Shown here in pieces: positions 1 to 6,840 of a stretch of DNA of 12,514 bases. Every line of letters begins with the position of its first letter. The first letter of the stretch is position 1. The stretch is from Sphingobacteriaceae bacterium UBA2059 (GTDB lineage Bacteria; Bacteroidota; Bacteroidia; Sphingobacteriales; Sphingobacteriaceae), in contig DDAL01000003.1 of NCBI GenBank assembly GCA_002332615.1, forward strand, positions 124,766 through 137,279. The letters run 5' to 3'. Under the pieces are notes generated by a model. That model had not been told where the DNA came from, did no database searches, and was given only the letters and a program-made list of their open reading frames with translations. The position numbers and the translations under genes were made by a program.

Positions 1-351
1 AAAATAAGCATCCACATTACTTATCTCAGCCTGTAGCTCGGGTCTATATCTCTCAGAAAGACAACCTGTAACAATAACCTGCCCCACCTTTCCCTTCTCT
101 TTTAAATCGCTAAATTCCAGTATAGTCTCTATCGATTCCTGTTTTGCATTATCTATAAAGCCACAGGTATTGATCACTATTATATCGTCCTTCTTAACTG
201 AATCGCTTTCATGTACCACATCGAATTGATTGCCTTTCAGCTGACCCATTAATACTTCTGAGTCATATATGTTCTTCGAGCAGCCGAGCGTTATAACATT
301 TACGCGAGGTTTATCGGTTTTCAGGGCCTTCTCAAAAGTCTTAGTTCTCAT
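1..351 (-). CDS. rimO: RimO, ribosomal protein S12 methylthiotransferase (N-terminal 117 residues, cut by window edge)
   Basis: RimO is a radical-SAM enzyme that adds a methylthio group to a conserved aspartate of ribosomal protein S12. Only the N-terminal methylthiotransferase (UPF0004) domain is in the window. The sequence shows VNVITLGCSKN at residues 17-27, INTCGF at 60-65 and VTGCLSERY at 94-102. This places Cys24, Cys63 and Cys97, the three expected ligands of the auxiliary iron-sulfur cluster. The GCSKN and CLSERY forms favour RimO over the tRNA enzyme MiaB. The radical-SAM CxxxCxxC motif and the TRAM domain lie beyond position 1. The ATG at 351 lies 14 bases after the ftsY stop, so the two genes are probably co-transcribed. 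No Shine-Dalgarno sequence precedes it. The family call is strong; the only limit is the truncation. Confidence 0.93.
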   Translation of the reverse strand, partial: MRTKTFEKALKTDKPRVNVITLGCSKNIYDSEVLMGQLKGNQFDVVHESDSVKKDDIIVINTCGFIDNAKQESIETILEFSDLKEKGKVGQVIVTGCLSERYRPELQAEISNVDAYF

Positions 352-365
352 TTACAGTTATCTCT

Positions 366-1328
366 TTATTTAAATAAGCTGTTTACAAATTCTTTCCTGT
401 CAAACAGCTGGAGCGCATCCGTACTTTCGCCAACGCCAATATATTTTACGGGTATTTTAAACTGATCAGAGATGCCTATTACAACGCCCCCTTTGGCTGT
501 GCCATCCAGCTTTGTAAGAGCTAAAGCATTTACATCGGTAGCCTGAGTAAATTGCTTACATTGTTCAATTGCATTCTGACCGGTGGAAGCATCAAGTACC
601 AATAAAATTTCATGGGGAGCGCCAGGTACAACCTTCTGCATAACCTTTTTTATTTTGGTTAGCTCGTTCATAAGAGAAACCTTATTATGCAATCGTCCTG
701 CAGTATCAATTAAAGCAACATCATCTCCATTTGCAACCGCAGACTGAACTGTATCAAAAGCAACAGAAGCAGGGTCGGAGCCCATAGGCTGAGCAACTAC
801 CCGCACATCTACCCGTTCGCCCCACAGCTTCAATTGTTCTACTGCGGCAGCCCTAAAAGTATCTGCAGCACCTAAAACAACCTTGTTGCCCGCTGCTTTT
901 AATTTATAGGCCAATTTTCCTATAGTTGTTGTTTTACCAACACCGTTAACACCCACAACCATAATTACATAAGGCTTATGGTTGCCATATTCAAAGCTGT
1001 TGAAATCGCTGCTATTATTTTCAGAAAGAAGCTGCTGTATTTCATCCTTTAAAAGTTCATTTAGTTCCGGTGCGCCAAAGTATTTGTCCTTTGATACACG
1101 GGCTTGAATGCGATCTATGATTTTTAATGTTGTAGATACGCCAACGTCGGACGTGACAAGTATTTCCTCAAGTTCATCCAGGACGTCGTCATCTATCGTA
1201 GACTTTCCAGCTACCGCTCTTGACAATTTAGAAAAAAGACCTTCTTTAGTTTTTTCCAAACCTTTGTCAAGTGCCTCCTGCTCTTTAGGAGAGCTTTCTT
1301 TCTTTTTGAAAAAGTCAAATAATCCCAT
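366..1328 (-). CDS. ftsY: FtsY, signal recognition particle receptor GTPase
   Basis: FtsY is the SRP receptor. It docks ribosome-nascent chain-SRP complexes at the inner membrane through a paired GTPase with Ffh. The protein has 320 residues: a short charged N-terminus (MGLFDFFKKK, a likely membrane-contacting segment), an N-domain helical bundle to about residue 110, and the G domain. Visible GTPase motifs are GVNGVGKT (126-133), DTFRAAA (156-162), DTAGR (208-212), TKLD (272-275) and GVGES (298-302). The long acidic A domain of E. coli FtsY is absent, as is common outside Enterobacteria. A TTG at 1343 would add five residues, but the ATG at 1328 gives the usual MGLFDFF start. The gene lies directly behind a terminator-like hairpin that ends the ribosomal protein unit, and rimO follows it closely. 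Confidence 0.96.
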   Translation of the reverse strand: MGLFDFFKKKESSPKEQEALDKGLEKTKEGLFSKLSRAVAGKSTIDDDVLDELEEILVTSDVGVSTTLKIIDRIQARVSKDKYFGAPELNELLKDEIQQLLSENNSSDFNSFEYGNHKPYVIMVVGVNGVGKTTTIGKLAYKLKAAGNKVVLGAADTFRAAAVEQLKLWGERVDVRVVAQPMGSDPASVAFDTVQSAVANGDDVALIDTAGRLHNKVSLMNELTKIKKVMQKVVPGAPHEILLVLDASTGQNAIEQCKQFTQATDVNALALTKLDGTAKGGVVIGISDQFKIPVKYIGVGESTDALQLFDRKEFVNSLFK

Positions 1329-1340
1329 AATACTAATATG

Positions 1341-1377
1341 CAAAAAAAAAGCCGTCCTGATTTAAATCCGGAAGGCT
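1341..1377 (-). terminator. Rho-independent terminator of the rpmB-rpmG-DUF4295 unit, just ahead of ftsY
   Basis: Read on the minus strand, a hairpin forms between 1351-1360 and 1367-1376 with a TTTAAA loop (its reverse complement has the same sequence). It has two internal mismatches (1354/1373 and 1358/1369) and is followed by nine T residues (complement of 1342-1350). It lies after the DUF4295 stop and ends 12 bases before the ftsY ATG. The mismatches suggest termination may be incomplete. Confidence 0.72.
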
Positions 1378-1404
1378 TCTAATATTTTAAAGGCAGCAGC
1401 CTGA

Positions 1405-1569
1405 TTAAGCTTTCTTTGCTTCGATAATGGCTTCTTTAATTTTATCATTATGAGCCATTGTTTCTTTAAAAGTATAAGCACCGGTTACTTCTGATTTAAC
1501 CATGGTGATCACCTTTGAATATTCCTTGCCTTTTCCTGATTTAAGGGTTGCAACTACTTTCTTTGCCAT
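1405..1569 (-). CDS. DUF4295 small basic protein, probable Bacteroidota-specific ribosome-associated protein
   Basis: This is a 54-residue lysine-rich protein beginning MAKKVVATLKSGKGKEYSK and ending IIEAKKA. I recognise it as the DUF4295 family, which is restricted to Bacteroidota and encoded beside rpmB and rpmG. The ATG is 31 bases after the rpmG stop on the same strand, and the terminator at 1341-1377 follows it, so it is the last gene of a ribosomal protein transcript. Its size, strong positive charge, MAKK start and position all suggest a ribosomal component. A novel protein named bL38 has been reported in the Flavobacterium johnsoniae ribosome structure. I believe that is this family, but I recall the link rather than being able to show it from the sequence. 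Confidence 0.85.
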   Translation of the reverse strand: MAKKVVATLKSGKGKEYSKVITMVKSEVTGAYTFKETMAHNDKIKEAIIEAKKA

Positions 1570-1600
1570 CTGTTTGTGTGTTAACTAGGTATAAACCGGA

Positions 1601-1783
1601 TTATTTTATTTCCTTGTGAACAGTTACCTTCTTCAGCACAGGGTTATATTTTTTAACCTCTAAACGCTCAGTAGTGTTCTTTTTATTTTTAGTTGTAATA
1701 TATCTAGACATCCCAGGCTGACCGCTTTCTTTATGCTCGGTGCACTCCAGGATAACTTGAACTCTGTTACCTTTCTTTGCCAT
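1601..1783 (-). CDS. rpmG: 50S ribosomal protein bL33
   Basis: bL33 is a small protein of the large ribosomal subunit near the E site. The 60-residue product starts MAKKGNRVQVILECTEHK and contains the family segment SRYITTKNKKNTTERLEVKKYNP. Only one cysteine (residue 14) is present, so the two CxxC pairs of the zinc-binding form are missing. This is the zinc-independent (C-minus) version. It sits 21 bases downstream of rpmB and 31 bases upstream of the DUF4295 gene, all on the minus strand in the order usual for Bacteroidota. Confidence 0.96.
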   Translation of the reverse strand: MAKKGNRVQVILECTEHKESGQPGMSRYITTKNKKNTTERLEVKKYNPVLKKVTVHKEIK

Positions 1784-1804
1784 TTTATGATCTTTTAATC
1801 GTTA

Positions 1805-2038
1805 TTAAATGTATCCCTTCTTAAGGAACTTATTAATCACGGCAGTAATGCCATTCTTATTAATTGTTTTAATTGCTGAGGTTGAAACCTTAAGCGTTAC
1901 CCAGCGATCTTCTTCGGGGATAAAAAACTTTTTCACCTGCAGGTTAGGATAAAACTTGCGCTTAGTCTTAACGTTTGAGTTAGAAACGTTATGACCATTC
2001 ATTGGCATTTTTCCTGTTAAATCACAAATTCTCGACAT
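1805..2038 (-). CDS. rpmB: 50S ribosomal protein bL28
   Basis: bL28 is a large-subunit protein needed for late 50S assembly. The 77-residue product begins MSRICDLTGKMPMNGHNVS, the typical bL28 N-terminus, followed by the basic segment VKTKRKFYPNLQVKKFF and WVTLKVSTSAIKTI. A single cysteine at residue 5 and no CxxC pairs indicate the zinc-independent form. The frame is open for 24 more codons upstream to 2110, but the ATG at 2038 gives the conserved start and the family's usual length. It is the first gene of the rpmB-rpmG-DUF4295 unit. The nearest promoter-like box on its strand is at 2108-2115. Confidence 0.96.
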   Translation of the reverse strand: MSRICDLTGKMPMNGHNVSNSNVKTKRKFYPNLQVKKFFIPEEDRWVTLKVSTSAIKTINKNGITAVINKFLKKGYI

Positions 2039-2107
2039 GACTATAATTGTGTATCTTTTTCTAAAACTCAGTCTCTTAAAGAGTTTGCGAATATCCGAAG
2101 AAAAATC

Positions 2108-2115
2108 CAAAACTA
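2108..2115 (-). promoter_or_regulatory. Candidate -7 box of the rpmB promoter
   Basis: On the minus strand the bases read TAGTTTTG, a full match to the Bacteroidota -7 consensus TAnnTTTG. The start point would fall near 2104, giving a leader of about 65 bases before rpmB. No good TTTG (-33) element is present 19-21 bases upstream, so support rests on the -7 box and location alone. Confidence 0.4.
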
Positions 2116-2303
2116 CAATACTTTAGAGTTTTTAATTCGGAGTTCACTCTTTTTTTGCTAAAGGTAGTGTTTTTCGTTGCAAAAAGGGCTCAATTCCCCG
2201 AAATTGCTAATGCCCTTCATGCTTCCGGAATTAGCTGTTCAAATAAACTTCTTTGAAAAAGTCGTTTAATAAAACCCTAAACATCTTTAAAGGCTAAGCC
2301 AAA

Positions 2304-2334
2304 TGTGATGTAAGTCATATTTCTTGTATTATTG
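2304..2334 (+). promoter_or_regulatory. Candidate acs promoter
   Basis: TATTATTG at 2327-2334 differs from the Bacteroidota -7 consensus TAnnTTTG at one base. TGTG at 2304-2307 differs from the -33 consensus TTTG at one base. The spacer is 19 bases, the normal value. Transcription would begin near 2338, about 38 bases before the acs ATG. Both elements are imperfect, so this is tentative. Confidence 0.4.
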
Positions 2335-2375
2335 TGTATCAATCAATTAATACTAAACAAATTAAGCGAATTAAG

Positions 2376-4289
2376 ATGGATTTAAAAATCGCCTCTTTTG
2401 ATCAATACCGCCAGGTGTATGATTACAGTGTAAGAGATCCTGAGAAGTTCTGGGCAGATGTAGCCGAAAACTTCAAATGGCAGAAAAAGTGGGATAAAGT
2501 ATTAACATGGAACTTTGAAGAACCCCAAATCAAATGGTTTGAAGGGGCTAAGCTGAACATCACTGAAAATTGTCTTGATCGTCATCTCGAGACAAAGGGT
2601 GACAAAACTGCACTCATATGGGAGCCAAATGATCCGGATGATCTCCATTACCGGGTACTAACTTACAGGCAGTTATACGACAAGGTATGTCAGTTTGCAA
2701 ACGTGTTGAAGAACAATGGCGTTACCAAGGGCGACCGGGTTTGCATTTACCTTCCGATGGTTCCTGAGCTTGTTATAGCTGTACTAGGATGCGCCCGTAT
2801 AGGAGCAATACATTCTGTTATCTTCGGTGGTTTCTCTGCGCAGTCCATTGCCGATCGTATTAACGATGCTAATTGTACCTTGGTCATTACGGCCGATGGA
2901 GGTTTCAGGGGATCGAAAAATATACCTTTAAAGGAAGTTATTGACGACGCCCTTGTGCAATGCCGCAGTGTAGGGCGGGTAATTGTACTCACGCACAGCC
3001 GTACGCCCGTATCAATGATAAAAGGGAGAGATGTATGGTGGGAAAATGAAATAAAAAAAGTTGAAACCCAGGGAAACCCTGAATGCCCTGCCGAGCCCAT
3101 GGATGCAGAAGATGTGCTGTTTGTGTTGTACACCTCAGGCTCTACAGGAAAGCCAAAAGGAATTGTACATACCTGTGGAGGATACATGGTATACACAGGA
3201 TACACCTTTGCCAATGTATTTCAGTACGAGGAAGACGAAGTCTACTTCTGTACTGCGGATATCGGCTGGATCACCGGGCATAGTTATATTGTTTATGGGC
3301 CGCTATCACAGGGAGCAACAAGCTTATTGTTCGAAGGCATACCAACATGGCCGGAACCTGACCGCCTCTGGCAGATTACAGATCAGTATAAGGTAAATAC
3401 GCTTTACACGGCACCAACAGCAATTCGTTCCTTAATGAGCTATGGCGATGCGCCCCTGGAAGGCAAAGATTTAAGTTCACTTAAAAAGCTGGGCTCCGTA
3501 GGCGAACCTATAAATGAAGAAGCATGGAACTGGTTTCATGAAAAAATTGGCAGTGGCAGGTGCCCTATCACCGATACCTGTAGGCAAACGGAGACAGGCG
3601 GTATTATGATTGCTCCCATTGCAGGAATAACCCCAACCAAACCGGGCTATGCAACCCTGCCTTTGCCCGGTGTCCAGCCTGTTCTGGTAGACGAAGAGGG
3701 TAACGAAATAACAGGGAATAACGTAAATGGAAACCTCTGCATCAAATTTCCGTGGCCCGGAATGTTGAGGACAACCTATGGCGATCACGAACGGTGCCGG
3801 CAAACCTATTTCTCAGCCTATCCGGGTATGTATTTTACCGGTGACGGTTGCCTGAGAGACGAAGATGGTTTTTACCGGATTACCGGTCGGGTTGACGATG
3901 TACTGAATGTATCGGGTCACAGGATAGGAACGGCTGAAGTTGAAAATGCCATTAACATGCACTCCGATGTTGTGGAAAGCGCTGTGGTGGGTTATCCTCA
4001 TTCTATCAAGGGACAGGGCATTTATGCCTATGTAATCCTCGGACCAACGCTTCATAATGATATGGAACTTGTAAGACAGGACATTCTCAAAACAGTTTCC
4101 AGACTTATAGGAGCTATCGCAAAGCCCGATAAAATTCAATTTGTTGAGGGGCTTCCTAAAACACGTTCCGGAAAAATTATGAGACGCATCCTGCGTAAAA
4201 TAGCGGAGGGAGATACCAGTAACCTGGGTGATACCAGTACATTGCTCGATCCTAATATAGTTGACCACATCAAGTCCGGGCTCATGTAA
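2376..4289 (+). CDS. acs: Acetyl-CoA synthetase (AMP-forming), with altered acyl-pocket residues
   Basis: Acs activates acetate with ATP to acetyl-AMP and transfers the acetyl group to CoA in the cytoplasm. The 637-residue protein is a full-length member of the adenylate-forming superfamily. Visible motifs are YTSGSTGKPKG (252-262, ATP phosphate loop), GWITGH (297-302), GSVGEP (373-378), YFTGDG with Asp490, TGRVDDVLNVSGHRIGT with Arg505, and PKTRSGKIMRR with Lys600. Lys600 is the catalytic lysine, which lysine acetyltransferases modify in many bacteria. The usual DTWWQTETGG motif reads DTCRQTETGG here: Cys402 and Arg403 replace two tryptophans, the second of which closes the acetate pocket (Trp414 in Salmonella Acs). 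Its acyl substrate is therefore uncertain. The ATG at 2376 matches the family start; a GTG at 2334 would add 14 unconserved residues. The CsbD gene follows after 62 bases. Confidence 0.93.
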   Translation: MDLKIASFDQYRQVYDYSVRDPEKFWADVAENFKWQKKWDKVLTWNFEEPQIKWFEGAKLNITENCLDRHLETKGDKTALIWEPNDPDDLHYRVLTYRQLYDKVCQFANVLKNNGVTKGDRVCIYLPMVPELVIAVLGCARIGAIHSVIFGGFSAQSIADRINDANCTLVITADGGFRGSKNIPLKEVIDDALVQCRSVGRVIVLTHSRTPVSMIKGRDVWWENEIKKVETQGNPECPAEPMDAEDVLFVLYTSGSTGKPKGIVHTCGGYMVYTGYTFANVFQYEEDEVYFCTADIGWITGHSYIVYGPLSQGATSLLFEGIPTWPEPDRLWQITDQYKVNTLYTAPTAIRSLMSYGDAPLEGKDLSSLKKLGSVGEPINEEAWNWFHEKIGSGRCPITDTCRQTETGGIMIAPIAGITPTKPGYATLPLPGVQPVLVDEEGNEITGNNVNGNLCIKFPWPGMLRTTYGDHERCRQTYFSAYPGMYFTGDGCLRDEDGFYRITGRVDDVLNVSGHRIGTAEVENAINMHSDVVESAVVGYPHSIKGQGIYAYVILGPTLHNDMELVRQDILKTVSRLIGAIAKPDKIQFVEGLPKTRSGKIMRRILRKIAEGDTSNLGDTSTLLDPNIVDHIKSGLM

Positions 4290-4351
4290 TACCTATTCAA
4301 ACAAAACCTTCCATCGTGTGTTCTACTAGTATAAACATTAAATCTACAACT

Positions 4352-4537
4352 ATGGATAAGTTAGAATTAAAAGGAAAATGGAATGAGATGAAGGGAAAAG
4401 GGAAACAGGCTTACGCTGACCTTACCGACGATGATTTGAAGTATGAAGAAGGGCAGGAAGATGAGTTATACGGTCGCCTTCAATCTAAAACCGGCAAAAC
4501 ACGCGACGAAGTAGTTAAGTGGTTACGCGATCTATAG
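4352..4537 (+). CDS. CsbD family small stress-response protein
   Basis: This 61-residue charged protein starts MDKLELKGKWNEMKGKGKQ and continues with a DLTDDDL segment, a GRLQ segment and a C-terminal TGKTRDEVVKWLRDL. This is the CsbD-like fold, a small helical protein family induced by general stress in Bacillus and common in Proteobacteria and Bacteroidota. Its biochemical role is unknown. The ATG at 4352 is chosen because KGKWNEMKGK near the N-terminus is the family hallmark; the frame is open back to a GTG at 4316. It lies 62 bases after acs, so it may be read from the acs promoter or from its own. I found no clear TAnnTTTG box in the gap. A long hairpin follows the stop. Confidence 0.88.
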   Translation: MDKLELKGKWNEMKGKGKQAYADLTDDDLKYEEGQEDELYGRLQSKTGKTRDEVVKWLRDL

Positions 4538-4549
4538 AATAATTTTATA

Positions 4550-4593
4550 AACGAAGAAGCCGCTTCACATCAATGTGAAGCGGCTTCTTCGTT
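4550..4593. terminator. Perfect 21-bp inverted repeat, likely bidirectional terminator
   Basis: Arms 4550-4570 and 4573-4593 are exact reverse complements around a 2-base centre, so the RNA hairpin would have about 20 pairs and a 4-base loop. It lies between the stops of the convergent csbD-like and OPT genes. There is no long T tract on the plus side; on the minus strand the arm runs into an AT-rich stretch (4541-4549). It can form in either transcript. Confidence 0.75.
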
Positions 4594-4611
4594 ATCAGGG
4601 TATCCGTTCAA

Positions 4612-6678
4612 TTACAAATCCGGAGTTATATCCTTGTTCTTAGAAACTCCAATGCGATACAATACAAAGCCCATAATTACAAAAAAGATAAAGCCGAGTA
4701 TCTGGTAGCCGCCGGCACCTAAACTTTCGGTAAGAGCAGGTTCCATATCTAACATCCTAACAGGCCCCGAAGTGGATTCAAATGCCATCAGGAAAGCATA
4801 GATCACACCCATCAAAGCGCCGCCGGCCACAAGTCCGGTAGAGAACAAAGCCCCCTTTCCAAGGTCGCCATCTTCAATAACCCCTTTTTTTCTGTTTCTC
4901 ATATCAACCAGCCCTTTAATCGCACCACCAGCAAAAATAGGAAGGGTTGTTGAAAGAGGAAGATAAGCTCCTACAGCAAAGGAAAGCGATTTTACACCGC
5001 AAAGCTCCATCGTGATAGCCAAAAATACTCCTACCAGCACAAATTGCCAGTCAAGGTTAAAAGACAGCAAACCCTTTATCAAAGTTGCCATAAGCGTACC
5101 CTGAGGAGCAGGATACAGGTCAGTTCCAATAGCATGATGAATGCCCTGAGCCTGCATAGCCGCCGTAGGGCGATCTAAAATTGATAAGGTAAGGCCAATG
5201 ACCACTGCAGATACTATTGCGCCTATAAACAAAGCAATTTGCTGATATTTCGGTGTCGCGCCGATGATGTATCCGGTTTTAAGGTCCTGCGAGGTGGCGC
5301 CCGCATTTGCGGCAGCTATACAGATCATACTTCCAACAACCAGCGCCATCGGTTCAAAAGCTTTTCCGGTCCAGCCAACGCTGATAAATACAAGACAGGT
5401 TCCCATGAGTGTGGCAATTGTCATCCCGGATATAGGATTTGAGCTTGAGCCTATAATTCCTACTATCCTGCTGGATACCGTTACAAAGAAAAATCCAAAA
5501 ACAATTATTAATATGCCGATGATAAATTTATTTAGAATCGAATCACCGGGAATCTGCGGAAGGATCATAATCAACGCTACCAGAGCAATACTGCCGAAGA
5601 TCACAGTTTTAAACGAGAGGTCGTCTTCAGTGCGCTTCACTGCAATCACCTCACCGCCCGAAGATTTCATAGAACCAAGGCTCGACTTAAAAGACGATAT
5701 AATTGTAGGTATCGTTTTTAACAAGGTTATAAAACCACCGGCAGCTACTGCTCCCGCGCCAATCTGACGAATGTAAGCCCTGTAAATAGCCGTAGCATAA
5801 TCACCAAAAGTTTGAGTCACCGGGTCCCAGGCACCTGCTCCGCCGGCAGTCGCCAGGCTTTTAAGATCGCCAAGCTTTATCAGTTGCAAAGCGGTAGTCT
5901 CCTGCGGTACAATCGATGCAATGAGCGGAATAAGACCCAGCCAGGCCAATACACCACCGGCAACCAGTACACCCGCAATCTTAGGACCTATGATATAACC
6001 AACTCCCATGTATTCCGGAGTGATCTCTCCACTGACAGTGGCCGACGGAAAAAAGCGGTTAGACTGCTGTGTGATCCAGGCTGGGGTAGCTGCAATAAGG
6101 TGGAACATCTTTTGAAGGATCGCATATAAAAAAGCGAAGCCAAGCCCCATATAAGCTGTCTTTGCAAAATCGCCGCCTTTTTCACCTGCTATCAGCACGG
6201 AGGCACAGGCGGTTCCTTCCGGATAAGGCAGGGTACCATGTTCCTGTACAATTAACGATCTGCGCAAAGGCACCATCATTAACGTACCCAGGATACCGCC
6301 CATAGAAGCCAGTATAAATATTGGCCAGTAAGAAAAGAAGCTTTCGCCCTGACTGCCCGCTGTTAAAAATAAAAACCCGGGAAGCGTAAATACAACACCG
6401 GCAGCAACCGACTCGCCCGCCGATCCGGCAGTTTGAATAATGTTATTTTCCAGAATAGTCGTTTTAAAAAACTTCCTTCCAATAGATATTGCCAGAACGG
6501 CAATCGGTATAGAAGCTGAAACAGTGAGCCCAGCCTTTAGTGCAAGGTAGACCGTAGCTGCTCCAAAAATAATTCCGAACAAAGCACCAAGTAATATTGA
6601 CTTGACGGTAAATTCAGCTACCCGGCTTTCAGAAGAAACATAGGGTGTAAAGTGCTTTTCTGGTTCTAAGTCTGTCAT
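4612..6678 (-). CDS. OPT family oligopeptide transporter
   Basis: The 688-residue protein is a polytopic inner-membrane protein of the OPT family, proton-coupled carriers of small peptides or metal-chelate peptides. A hydrophilic N-terminus (MTDLEPEKHFTPYVSSESR) precedes many hydrophobic segments. Family-typical stretches are YLALKAGLTVSASIP (44-58), ENNIIQTAGSAGES (77-90) and LPYPEGTACASVL (150-162). A charged loop (KRTEDDLSFK) separates the two membrane halves, and the end is ITPDL. Length is normal for the bacterial subfamily. The frame extends to a TTG at 6711, but the ATG at 6678 gives the better start. The gene stands alone: convergent with the csbD-like gene and divergent from the gmhB-like gene. 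Substrate cannot be read from the sequence; peptides are the family default. I found no convincing promoter upstream. Confidence 0.93.
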   Translation of the reverse strand: MTDLEPEKHFTPYVSSESRVAEFTVKSILLGALFGIIFGAATVYLALKAGLTVSASIPIAVLAISIGRKFFKTTILENNIIQTAGSAGESVAAGVVFTLPGFLFLTAGSQGESFFSYWPIFILASMGGILGTLMMVPLRRSLIVQEHGTLPYPEGTACASVLIAGEKGGDFAKTAYMGLGFAFLYAILQKMFHLIAATPAWITQQSNRFFPSATVSGEITPEYMGVGYIIGPKIAGVLVAGGVLAWLGLIPLIASIVPQETTALQLIKLGDLKSLATAGGAGAWDPVTQTFGDYATAIYRAYIRQIGAGAVAAGGFITLLKTIPTIISSFKSSLGSMKSSGGEVIAVKRTEDDLSFKTVIFGSIALVALIMILPQIPGDSILNKFIIGILIIVFGFFFVTVSSRIVGIIGSSSNPISGMTIATLMGTCLVFISVGWTGKAFEPMALVVGSMICIAAANAGATSQDLKTGYIIGATPKYQQIALFIGAIVSAVVIGLTLSILDRPTAAMQAQGIHHAIGTDLYPAPQGTLMATLIKGLLSFNLDWQFVLVGVFLAITMELCGVKSLSFAVGAYLPLSTTLPIFAGGAIKGLVDMRNRKKGVIEDGDLGKGALFSTGLVAGGALMGVIYAFLMAFESTSGPVRMLDMEPALTESLGAGGYQILGFIFFVIMGFVLYRIGVSKNKDITPDL

Positions 6679-6804
6679 TGTGATTGATTTAGTAAAGAAT
6701 TGTTTTATCAATCCCTTTTTTCATTATGGTAATTACTTTAATTCAATCAGCGAAAATATATAATATTTTACTTGTTCTGTTGCTTTCTTTAAAATGAGTA
6801 ATGC

Positions 6805-6834
6805 TTGTTACTTAAAATTGAAATAGTAGTTTTG
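6805..6834 (+). promoter_or_regulatory. Bacteroidota-type promoter of the gmhB-like gene
   Basis: TTG at 6805-6807 (in a CTTG context) is followed by a 19-base spacer and TAGTTTTG at 6827-6834, a full match to TAnnTTTG. The start codon ATG begins at 6841, only 7 bases after the end of the -7 box. The predicted start point is therefore within about three bases of the ATG, implying a leaderless or nearly leaderless mRNA. Confidence 0.68.
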
Positions 6835-6840
6835 CGGCAA

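Larger units (their letters stand above)
2039..2375. other. Intergenic region between divergent rpmB and acs
   Basis: No gene is supported in these 337 bases. The region must drive rpmB leftward and acs rightward. It is AT-rich, with T runs around 2148-2156 and a weak 7-bp inverted repeat (2152-2158 with 2179-2185). A -7-like box lies on each strand: 2108-2115 (minus) and 2327-2334 (plus). No tRNA, riboswitch or conserved leader was recognised. Confidence 0.6.

Noticed and set aside
2152..2185. Inverted repeat TTTTTGC/GCAAAAA in the rpmB-acs spacer
   Set aside because: Seven AT-rich pairs with a 20-base loop could arise by chance in this AT-rich spacer; not called as a feature.
2747..3214. 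155-codon open frame antisense to acs
   Set aside because: Lies fully inside the strongly supported acs gene and its translation resembles no family; it is a shadow frame. The same applies to the frames at 3477-3803 and 3813-4268.
5264..5767. 167-codon open frame on the plus strand
   Set aside because: Mirror of the OPT transporter coding sequence; no independent support.
6751..6758. TATTTTCG on the minus strand as the OPT gene -7 box
   Set aside because: One mismatch to TAnnTTTG and no -33 element at the right distance; the spacer is AT-rich enough for chance matches.
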